Below, piece by piece: positions 57,431-64,000 of a stretch of DNA of 64,000 nucleotides; positions within the stretch are counted from its first letter, which is position 1; each line of letters opens with the position of its first letter. Origin of the DNA: DSVZ01 sp037439785 (GTDB lineage Bacteria > Verrucomicrobiota > Verrucomicrobiia > Limisphaerales > J093); contig JBBIVJ010000019.1 in assembly GCA_037439785.1 (NCBI GenBank), positions 20,058-84,057 on the forward strand, written 5' to 3'. The notes below the pieces were generated by a model, which had not been told where the DNA came from, did not search any database, and saw only the letters and a list, made by a program, of their open reading frames with translations. A program made the translations under genes and the position numbers.

Positions 57431-60067
57431 TCAGAAACGTTCGCGGACGATGGTCTGTGCCGCCTCCGGGCTCAGGTCGCCGGTGAACTTGAAGTACACG
57501 GTCACAAAGGAGCGTCCGCGGACCGAGCGCGCCTCCAGGCCGTAGATGTTGCCTGCCAGGTGCTGGTGCACCTTGTAGGTGAGGGTGTAGAGGATACCGC
57601 CGGCCGAACTGTCCGACTCGAAGCGCAGCCGGTACAGGCCGGAACGCCAGGCATCCAGGGTGGTCACCCCGGGGGCTTCGGGGAGGTGGGCGGCGTCTTC
57701 GGCGGCAATGTGGCTGCGGGCGCGGACGGCGGCCTCGATCACGGCCGGGAGATTGGCCGGGAGGGGACGGGTTTGCGGGGCCAGGTGGAAGAAGTCCAGC
57801 GCCAGGCCGAAGCGGCCGGCGGAGAACAGGTGGGCCTGTTCGAGCACCAGCCGCTCCCGCCAGAGCGCCCCGGTGAGGGTGGCGGCCAGGCCGGGGTAGT
57901 CGCACGCCGCCACCCCCACGATGACCGAGGCCCCATCCCGCAACACCACCGCCCGCGGTGGGGTGGTATCCGGCGCCCGGGCCAGACGGAGCAGGTGCGA
58001 GGCGAAGCGGCCCAGGTACAGCCGGTAGCTGCCGCTGAAGAAGGCCTCGCCGAAGTCGGCGATGATGACCTGTTCCTCGTCCGAGAAACCGGCGGAGCCC
58101 AGCGCCTCCCGCGGGTCCCGTCCGGGCCGGAACCGGGCCAGGGCTTTCTGGTACAGTTCGCGGATGTTGAACCAGCGGCTGGGAAGCTGGACGGGGGATT
58201 CCCAGTTGGCGCGGTCGGCGCCGGTGAAGACCAGCAGGGTGCGCAGGAGGTGTTCGTCGCCGCAGAGGGCCACCAGTTCCCCGACCTTTTCGTCGGTGTT
58301 GAGGCCGCCCTCGGAGAGGCGTTTGAGCAGGCGGCGGTGCTGCTGGAGGAAGATGGTGATGCGGAGCGTTTCGGCGGTGAAGTCGCAGCGGGCCTGGTAG
58401 GGGGTGTAGTAGTGGTCCAGGGGGATGCCGGAGAGGCCGCTGGCCAGGCGTTCGTGCAGGGGGAGGGCGGGGTTGGCGCGGTCGGCCTCGTCTTCCGGGA
58501 GCACGGGCAGGCGTTTGGTTTTGAGGGCCAGGCGCACGGCGGCCAGCGCCTCGGGTTCGAGGCGGGCGGCCTCGCGGCCGAGCAGTTCCTCGATGCTGCA
58601 CGGCCACTCGGTCGCGCCAAAGGTGGGCCGGCCGTTGTCCTGCCGGCCCTGTTCGAGGAAGCGTTCGAGGGCGGCGAGTTTTTCCCGTTCCAGGGCGCTG
58701 CGCAGTTGCTGTTGTTCCTGCATGACGCGGCTGTCGAGGGAGGCCTCGAAGCGGGCGTAGCCGGGAAACAGGCGTTCCTCCGCGCCCTCGATCTGGGACA
58801 GGAAGGCAAAGGAACGGGCGAGGCTGCCGCGGCGTTCGTAGAACAGGCCGGCCAGTTCGGGGACCGGTTCGAGCCAGTCGCCGGCATTGCGGAAGGTGGT
58901 TTCCAGTTCCGCCGGGTCAATCGGCACCCCGTAGCGCTGCGCGGCCAGCAGCAGGCCGAGGGCGGCCCGGCTTTTCTCCGGGGGGCTCTGGCATTGGGCG
59001 GCGGTGGTGTGGCTGAGACCGCCCAGGCCGTACACGATGGGGCTGCCGGGGGCGACGGGGCGGCCGGACTTGAGCGCGCGCTGGATGACGCTCTTGGCAA
59101 AGCGCCCCACCCGGCGGCGGGCCGCCAGCAGCCGCGCGCGGACGTCGTTGGCAAATGCGAAGCGCTCCGCCTCGCCGGCGCCCGGTCCCAGCAGCTCGCC
59201 GAAGGCCAGGTAATCCTCGAACCGCAACCGGTCCTCGGCGTGGTTGCCCCCGCCCAGCGGGTGGTGCCGGCCCCGCTGGCGCAGGTGGACGAAGGCGCGA
59301 ATGCGCATCAGGAATTCGTACGCCGCCAGGTCGCGCGGGTCGTCGAGCGCGGCGTAAATTTCGGCGCTGTGCTGGAACCGCTCCCCGGCCAGCGTCCAGA
59401 CCCCCGCCAGAAACAGGCGCAGGCCGTCGTTCTTGATGTCGAACCGGTCCAGGCGCTCGCACTCCTCGGCGGCCCGCTCCCAGTGGTTTTTCCAGAAGCT
59501 GCGCACGTGCAGGAAGTGCTCGAAGGTGTCGCAGGTGGCGCGGAGCCGTTCCCGGAAGGCGGGGGCCAGGCCGTGGGGGTCGTACACCGGCCGCATGTCC
59601 AGGAAGGCGTTCAACTGCTTGCCTTCCAGCCGGGGCAGGTCGGTGAAGTTGAAGGCCAGGGCCTGGCAAGCAAAGCCGAATTCCTCCTCGAAGCGGTGGC
59701 TCTGGAGCACCTGCTGCTGGAGGTGCGCCAGGAAGGCGTTGTGCTCGAGGGTGTCGTCGAACAGGAAGGCGAAGTCGTTGTCCGAGCACGGCGCCATCTC
59801 CCCCCGCCCCGTCCCGCCCAGGGCCACCACGGCAAAGGGCCGGTCGTAGCCGAAGGCCGCATGCTCGCGCGCCGCCCACAGGGCCACCGCCGCTGTGTAG
59901 GCGGCCGTCCGCTCCACTGCCAGCGCCCGGCCGCTGTCGAGTTCCGGCCGGGTGATGCGGGCATCGTTGGCCGCCAGCCACTGCGTGAAGGCCGCCCGCG
60001 GGCCCAGCCGCTGCATGAGCGCCTGTGCCTCGGCCTCCTGCGTCTGCCACGTGGTCCACCAATCCAT
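57431..60067 (-). CDS. GlnD-like nucleotidyltransferase/ACT protein, apparently without a working HD domain
   Basis: This 878-residue protein has the domain order and length of GlnD, the uridylyltransferase of PII proteins. The nucleotidyltransferase site is intact: GGTGRGE at 84-90 and SDND at 95-98, followed by the conserved region around residues 110-330. The middle, where GlnD carries the HD uridylyl-removing domain, reads LFPGYARFEASLDSRVMQEQQQ and onward, and I find no His/HD/Asp set there. The later GALLRTLLVFTGAD-like stretch and RELYQKAL match GlnD after the HD site. Two ACT-like domains close it (ASVIVGVAACDYPGLAATLTGALW and RSFVTVYFKFTGDL). It may modify PII, or another protein, in one direction only. 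No glnB or amt is near. A 15-base palindrome lies 8 bases before the ATG. Confidence 0.8.
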   Translation of the reverse strand: MDWWTTWQTQEAEAQALMQRLGPRAAFTQWLAANDARITRPELDSGRALAVERTAAYTAAVALWAAREHAAFGYDRPFAVVALGGTGRGEMAPCSDNDFAFLFDDTLEHNAFLAHLQQQVLQSHRFEEEFGFACQALAFNFTDLPRLEGKQLNAFLDMRPVYDPHGLAPAFRERLRATCDTFEHFLHVRSFWKNHWERAAEECERLDRFDIKNDGLRLFLAGVWTLAGERFQHSAEIYAALDDPRDLAAYEFLMRIRAFVHLRQRGRHHPLGGGNHAEDRLRFEDYLAFGELLGPGAGEAERFAFANDVRARLLAARRRVGRFAKSVIQRALKSGRPVAPGSPIVYGLGGLSHTTAAQCQSPPEKSRAALGLLLAAQRYGVPIDPAELETTFRNAGDWLEPVPELAGLFYERRGSLARSFAFLSQIEGAEERLFPGYARFEASLDSRVMQEQQQLRSALEREKLAALERFLEQGRQDNGRPTFGATEWPCSIEELLGREAARLEPEALAAVRLALKTKRLPVLPEDEADRANPALPLHERLASGLSGIPLDHYYTPYQARCDFTAETLRITIFLQQHRRLLKRLSEGGLNTDEKVGELVALCGDEHLLRTLLVFTGADRANWESPVQLPSRWFNIRELYQKALARFRPGRDPREALGSAGFSDEEQVIIADFGEAFFSGSYRLYLGRFASHLLRLARAPDTTPPRAVVLRDGASVIVGVAACDYPGLAATLTGALWRERLVLEQAHLFSAGRFGLALDFFHLAPQTRPLPANLPAVIEAAVRARSHIAAEDAAHLPEAPGVTTLDAWRSGLYRLRFESDSSAGGILYTLTYKVHQHLAGNIYGLEARSVRGRSFVTVYFKFTGDLSPEAAQTIVRERF

Positions 60068-60074
60068 TGCGAGC

Positions 60075-60089
60075 CCCCGGATACCGGGG
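60075..60089. promoter_or_regulatory. 15-base palindrome just upstream of the GlnD-like gene
   Basis: CCCCGG, ATA, CCGGGG is a perfect inverted repeat ending 8 bases before the ATG at 60067. It could be an operator or a hairpin at the translation start. Confidence 0.35.
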
Positions 60090-60156
60090 TGTCAGCACGC
60101 TAGCGAAGCGGCCAACGGCTGCAATGGTGAAAATGCCCGGCGGCGTCGCCCCGGCG

Positions 60157-60184
60157 TTGCGTCCGCCCCGCGCCACGGCACACT
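60157..60184 (+). promoter_or_regulatory. Candidate promoter of the YbgC thioesterase gene
   Basis: TTGCGT (60157-60162) and CACACT (60179-60184) are 16 bases apart. The -10-like box ends 6 bases before the ATG at 60191, as at lpxI and hisF. Confidence 0.35.
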
Positions 60185-60190
60185 GCGGGC

Positions 60191-60634
60191 ATGGCGTACG
60201 AATTCCGCCTGCAGCGCCGCGTCGAGTTCTCCGAGACCGACGCGGCGGGGATCGTGCATTTCTCGAACTATTTCCGTTACATGGAGGCGGTGGAACACGC
60301 CTTCTTCCGCTCGCTGGGCCATTCGGTGATGTGGACCGGGCACCAGCCGCCGCTGGGCTTCCCGCGCGTGGCCGCCATCTGTGAGTACAAGGCACCGCTG
60401 CGGTTCGAGGACGTGGTCGAGCTGCACTTGCTGGTGCGCGAGATCAAGGCCCGGAGCCTCAGCTACCTCATCCGGTTCACCAACCAGAGCGCGCGCCCGC
60501 CGCGGGAGGTCGCCCGCGGCTCCCTCACCGTGGTGTGCGTGGCCAAGCAGGCCGACGGCTCCTTCAAGGCCATGGGCCTGCCGCGCGAGCTGGTGGCCCA
60601 AATCGAGGTGGCGCCGGCCGAGCTGCTGGCCTGA
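60191..60634 (+). CDS. YbgC-family acyl-CoA thioesterase
   Basis: This 147-residue hotdog-fold protein opens with RRVEFSETDAAGIVHFSNYFRYMEAVEHAFF, the YbgC/FadM catalytic segment in which the conserved Asp and His act on the thioester. RFEDVVELHLLVREIKARSLSYLIRF is the expected central strand region. In proteobacteria YbgC sits with tol-pal genes; here it is alone. It hydrolyses acyl-CoA or acyl-ACP of unknown chain length. Confidence 0.9.
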   Translation: MAYEFRLQRRVEFSETDAAGIVHFSNYFRYMEAVEHAFFRSLGHSVMWTGHQPPLGFPRVAAICEYKAPLRFEDVVELHLLVREIKARSLSYLIRFTNQSARPPREVARGSLTVVCVAKQADGSFKAMGLPRELVAQIEVAPAELLA

Positions 60635-60674
60635 GCGGGCCGGGAGGTCCGCGCCGCGTTTTCCCCGCCCGGCG

Positions 60675-61301
60675 CTACCGCAGGTACTTGATGGCCACGA
60701 ACCCGCCAACCCCCAGCACCAACAGCGCCCAGGCCAGCCAGTCAAAGTATTTTTCGATCAGCCCCTTGACCTGCGGCCCGAACAGGTAGATCGCTCCCGC
60801 CACCAGGAAAAACCGCGCCGAGCGCCCCACCACCGACGCCCCCACCAGCACCGGCAGCGGGACCCGGAAAACCCCCGCGGCCACGGTGAACACCTTGTAC
60901 GGGATGGGCGTGAACGCCGCGGTCAGGATGGCCACAAAGGCGTTGCCCTGGTACAGCCGCCCCACCTGGTCAAAGGCCTCCTGGGAAAAGATGTGCGGGA
61001 TGAAAACCCCGCGGGTCAGCTCCCAGGCCCCGTAACCGATGGCATAGCCCATCACCCCGCCGAGCACCGAGCCGACGGCACACACCGTGGCAAACCACAG
61101 CGCCCGCCGCGGCGCCCCCACGCTCAGCGCCAGCAGCAACACGTCCGGTGGCACGGGGAAGACCGACGACTCGGCAAACGCCAGCCCGAACAGCGCCCAG
61201 GTGCTGCCCGGTCGGTGCGCCCAGGCCACCGTCCAGTCGTACAACCGCCGCAGCAGATGCGGCCGGCGGCCGGGCGGGGACGTCGCGGCGTCAGTTTCCA
61301 T
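60675..61301 (-). CDS. DedA-family (VTT domain) membrane protein
   Basis: This 208-residue protein has five or six hydrophobic segments. ALFGLAFAESSVFPVPPDVLLLALSVGAPRRA is the reentrant hairpin of the SNARE-associated/VTT domain, and FTPIPYKVFTVAAGVFRVPLPVLVGASVVGRSARFF is the second, with the conserved Arg at its end. DedA-type proteins act as lipid scramblases or undecaprenyl-phosphate flippases. TTGACC (61335-61340) lies 17 bases before TCCACT, 10 bases before the ATG at 61301. Confidence 0.9.
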   Translation of the reverse strand: METDAATSPPGRRPHLLRRLYDWTVAWAHRPGSTWALFGLAFAESSVFPVPPDVLLLALSVGAPRRALWFATVCAVGSVLGGVMGYAIGYGAWELTRGVFIPHIFSQEAFDQVGRLYQGNAFVAILTAAFTPIPYKVFTVAAGVFRVPLPVLVGASVVGRSARFFLVAGAIYLFGPQVKGLIEKYFDWLAWALLVLGVGGFVAIKYLR

Positions 61302-61393
61302 GCGGCGGGGGAGTGGACGGGAAAAGGCCGGGCCGGTCAAGCGCGCGCGGACGGTAGAGTGTTGCGGAGAGGGCTGCTCGGGCGTGGCGGCGA

Positions 61394-64000
61394 CTACTGC
61401 ACCTCCAGGCGGAGGCTTTCGGAATGGCTGTTGAACTCGGGGGCGTACAGGCACTGGATGCTGGCCGGCCCGGTCTGGTAGGTGCCCCGCAGTTGCACGC
61501 GCAGGGGGTACTCGAACACGTAGGTGCCGCGAGGCAGCCAGTGGATGAAGAAGTGACTGGCGGTGTCGCGGGTGCTCTCGTAGTAGCCGAGGGCGTCCTG
61601 TTGACGGTAGCCGCTGAGGACGTTCACCGGCTCGGTGCCGCTGCCGCGGGTGTCCTGGAGGTGCACGTATTCCAGGTCCCGGTCAGTGCGCAGTTCGATC
61701 CGCACCACCAGTTCATCGCCCACGGCGACCGGCCCGCGTACCGGCTCGAGCACGGGACCGCGGGCGGTGAGGCGGCGGCTGAACAGGGCCTTTTTAAGTT
61801 GCAGGGCCGTGCCCTCGTAGGGCCGCACGCGGGCCAGGTCCTCGAAGTACTGCCAGTGCACGCTGCCCCAGGCTACGCCGGGGTCGGTCTTGTGCACGAA
61901 GATGTCCGCCAGGGCGGGCCGGACTTCGGGGCCGACGAACCGCACCTCGTAAAAGCCGGTGCCCGGCTCGACGGCCGGGCGCGGGCGGAGCGGGGCCGTG
62001 CCGGCGTCCGCGCCGGGGGTGACCGCACGGTCGCCCAGGGTGACCTCGACGAGTGCGTCGCTGCTCAGGAGGTTGCGGCCGCGCCGGAGCAGGGCGTACA
62101 CGGCATCGGCGGTGGCCTTGGTGGATTTCCAGTGTTGGGTCTGCTTTTGCTTGAGGAGCCAGACCTGGCATTCCTCGACCACCTCGGGGCTGGGGAGGGC
62201 CTCGTGGAAGACCTCGATCATGAGGGCCTGGGTTTCGATGGGCGCGCGGTACCACCACCAGGCCGGCTCGGGGTCGCGCCAGAACCGGCCCAGTTCCTCG
62301 TCGGTGAGGCTGCGCTCCAGCAGGGAGCGGGCGATGGCCTGCGCGGAGGAGGCGTCGCCGAAGCGCTGCAGGGCCAGTGCGAGGTGTCCCTGGGTCAGGC
62401 GGCTGCCGGTCTTGCGCCAGTGCTCACGGGAGCGGGCCAGGAAGAAGTCCACCGCCGGTTGCGTTTCGGCGGCGAGGGGCTTGTCGGCGAGGAAGAAGCT
62501 TCGGCCGTAGAGGTAGAGCGCTTCGAGGGAACCGGGCACGTGTTTCTCCGGGGTGGGATTGTGGCGGAGGAGGGAGGCGTGGTGTTCCCGCACCCAAGCG
62601 TCCACCGCCTCCAGGGCTTCGGTCGCCAGGTCAGTGGGCGTGGGGACGCCCAGGTGCCGCAGCCGGCCGAAGCCGGCCACGATGTAAAGGGTGATGAAGT
62701 CATCGCGCGGGCCGCCGGGGAACCAGGCCCAGGCACCATCCGGGCGGCGGGCTTCGCGCAGCTTTTGCAGGGCACGGGCCTGCTCCTCGCGGAGACGATT
62801 GTCGTCAAAGAGCACGCCGACGTTGCGGCGCGCCTCGCTTTCCTGCTGCGCCTGCCGGAGCCAGGGCGAGGCTTCGAGCGTCACGGCCTTCAGCTCCGGG
62901 TTTTTCTCCAGGGGGCTGTCCAGGGCGGGGGTGGCCTTCCACTGGTCAAAGAGGCGGCGGCTTTTCGGGTCGGAAGCGGCAATGAACCGGGCCAGGGCGT
63001 TGGCGTAATAGCGGTTGAAGACCTGCTCGGCGCACTCGTGCGGGAACTCCATCAGATAGGGCAGGGCCAGCACGGCGTACCAGGCGGGCTGCGACACCAT
63101 CTGCACGGTCAGGCTTTGGTGGACCAGGGTGGGGGAGTCCGCCGAGGCGGCCAGGGCCTGGAAATGGAACCGGCGCGTGGCCGGCCCGCGGATGGGCAGG
63201 GGGAGCGATTCGGTGAGCAGGATGCGCCGGGCCAGCACGGGCACGAAACCCTCCTCGCCGTCGGAAAGGGTGTCGTCCGCGGCAACAGCGCGCCAGGTGA
63301 GCGCGGCGAGGCCGTCGGGCACGGTCAGTCGCCAGGCAAAGGTGCGGGACTGGCGGGCGGGGATGTCAAAGGACTGGTCGGGGTTGGTGTTGCCCAGCGC
63401 GGCGTCGGCGGGCTGGTCGGTGAGGCCGTCGCGGAGGTTGAGCTGTACCCGGCCGCGACGGGGCTGATCGCTCTGGTTGGAGACCTTGACGGTGAATTCG
63501 AGGACATCCCCCTCCCGGACAAAGCGCGGGGGGTTGGGCTGGACCATCAGGTCCAGGCTGGTTACGGCGCGGGCCTCGAGCCGGCCGGCGCGCAGGTGCG
63601 GGTCGTGGGCGAAGCCCAGAAAGCGCCATTCGGTGAGGGCTTCGGGCAGGGTGAACTCCAGACGCACCTCGCCGTTGGAGTCGCTGCGCAGGTGGGGGAA
63701 GAAAAAGGCCGTCTCGGTGAGGTTGCGGCGGGGCACCACGCGGCCGAGTTCGGCGGCGCGGGCGGGCTGGGCGGCGCCGGCGAGGTCCGCGGGGGCGGCC
63801 AGAGCCTTGGCGCGGTCGGCCGCGGGGGCCGCCGCGACCATGGCCGCCGCGTCCGCCTCCCTGCCGGGGGCGGTGAGACCGTACCGCATGACCATCTGGA
63901 GTGGCATGACCGGGCCGGGGACGGCCCTTACCGGCGGCTGAATCAGTTCGGGGGGGAAATGCCGGTGGGTCAGCCCGACCGCGAACGGTTCGGGCAGCCG
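61394..64000 (-). CDS. Alpha-2-macroglobulin family protein, 5' part cut by the window end
   Basis: The frame is open to base 64000, so only the last 868 residues are visible. The segment NLTETAFFFPHLRSDSNGEVRLEFTLPEALTEWRFLGFAHD is the alpha-2-macroglobulin bait/MG10 transition block. A thioester motif CAEQ lies at nucleotides 63023-63034 within PHECAEQVFNRYYANALARF, and the alpha/alpha-toroid and receptor-binding beta domain follow to a stop at 61394. Bacterial members are thought to trap foreign proteases in the periplasm, often with PBP1C encoded next to them, but the upstream neighbour is outside the window. An internal Met at 63907 is not taken as the start because the reading frame continues through it. 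Confidence 0.9.
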   Translation of the reverse strand, partial: RLPEPFAVGLTHRHFPPELIQPPVRAVPGPVMPLQMVMRYGLTAPGREADAAAMVAAAPAADRAKALAAPADLAGAAQPARAAELGRVVPRRNLTETAFFFPHLRSDSNGEVRLEFTLPEALTEWRFLGFAHDPHLRAGRLEARAVTSLDLMVQPNPPRFVREGDVLEFTVKVSNQSDQPRRGRVQLNLRDGLTDQPADAALGNTNPDQSFDIPARQSRTFAWRLTVPDGLAALTWRAVAADDTLSDGEEGFVPVLARRILLTESLPLPIRGPATRRFHFQALAASADSPTLVHQSLTVQMVSQPAWYAVLALPYLMEFPHECAEQVFNRYYANALARFIAASDPKSRRLFDQWKATPALDSPLEKNPELKAVTLEASPWLRQAQQESEARRNVGVLFDDNRLREEQARALQKLREARRPDGAWAWFPGGPRDDFITLYIVAGFGRLRHLGVPTPTDLATEALEAVDAWVREHHASLLRHNPTPEKHVPGSLEALYLYGRSFFLADKPLAAETQPAVDFFLARSREHWRKTGSRLTQGHLALALQRFGDASSAQAIARSLLERSLTDEELGRFWRDPEPAWWWYRAPIETQALMIEVFHEALPSPEVVEECQVWLLKQKQTQHWKSTKATADAVYALLRRGRNLLSSDALVEVTLGDRAVTPGADAGTAPLRPRPAVEPGTGFYEVRFVGPEVRPALADIFVHKTDPGVAWGSVHWQYFEDLARVRPYEGTALQLKKALFSRRLTARGPVLEPVRGPVAVGDELVVRIELRTDRDLEYVHLQDTRGSGTEPVNVLSGYRQQDALGYYESTRDTASHFFIHWLPRGTYVFEYPLRVQLRGTYQTGPASIQCLYAPEFNSHSESLRLEVQ

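Noticed and set aside
57560..60103. An 847-codon open frame on the plus strand opposite the GlnD-like gene.
   Set aside because: Composition is Gly/Glu/Val-rich and repetitive, typical of antisense shadow frames.

Overview
The window is a dense, GC-rich stretch of ordinary bacterial chromosome with about 53 protein genes and two tRNA genes. I see no rRNA, insertion sequence, phage or CRISPR array. The gene content suggests a Gram-negative member of the Verrucomicrobiota, possibly of the Limisphaerales/Pedosphaera type: LpxI (lipid A), a TolC-like outer-membrane protein, a complete mre/rod operon, a Tat-exported Gfo/Idh/MocA oxidoreductase beside a HEAT-repeat protein, a Gld-like ABC operon with a DUF4340 protein, and a bacterial alpha-2-macroglobulin. 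The phylum is inferred from gene families; no marker alignment was possible.

Layout. 1-9.3 kb: a clipped gene end, a phosphotransferase, a secreted esterase, tRNA-Ala, agmatine deiminase, ribosomal protein S20, a thioesterase coupled to a membrane coiled-coil protein, and a WecG-type glycosyltransferase. 9.5-15.4 kb: a GH13 sugar phosphorylase, a DUF2062 protein, then hisF-hisI-membrane protein-trpE read in one direction, and tRNA-Leu. 15.5-22.8 kb: LpxI, a sodium:solute symporter, RdgB, the Gfo/Idh/MocA protein and the HEAT protein. 22.9-30.7 kb, minus strand: mreB-mreC-mreD-PBP2-rodA-RNase E/G, the rod-shape operon. 30.8-37.8 kb: an M50 protease with CBS domains coupled to a CoA-binding protein, TolC, a PaaI thioesterase, and an 860-residue glycosidase-like/GT2 fusion. 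37.9-43 kb, minus: ABC ATPase, permease, GldG-like protein and DUF4340 protein. 43.3-47.1 kb: a GlcD-like oxidase, LysS and a lipoate ligase-like protein. 47.1-50.7 kb, minus: folP-cdaA-cdaR-glmM, linking cyclic di-AMP synthesis to folate and cell-wall precursors. 50.7-56.1 kb, minus: a LolD/FtsX-type ABC exporter and a lipoprotein serine hydrolase. 56.3-64 kb: a double-thioredoxin protein, a GlnD-like protein that seems to lack its HD domain, a YbgC thioesterase, a DedA protein, and the 3' part of an alpha-2-macroglobulin gene cut by the window end.

Genes within operons are often joined by 4-base ATGA stop/start overlaps. Two non-coding patterns stand out. First, many operon-head genes lack an obvious Shine-Dalgarno sequence and have a -35/-10-like pair (TTGNCN, about 17 bases, TAGGCT-like) ending only 6 to 11 bases before the start codon, which suggests leaderless or nearly leaderless mRNAs. 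Second, several intergenic regions carry a related set of repeats: arrays of degenerate 7-8 base units, a roughly 55-base two-hairpin element with a GTGA loop, and a longer composite repeat found twice.
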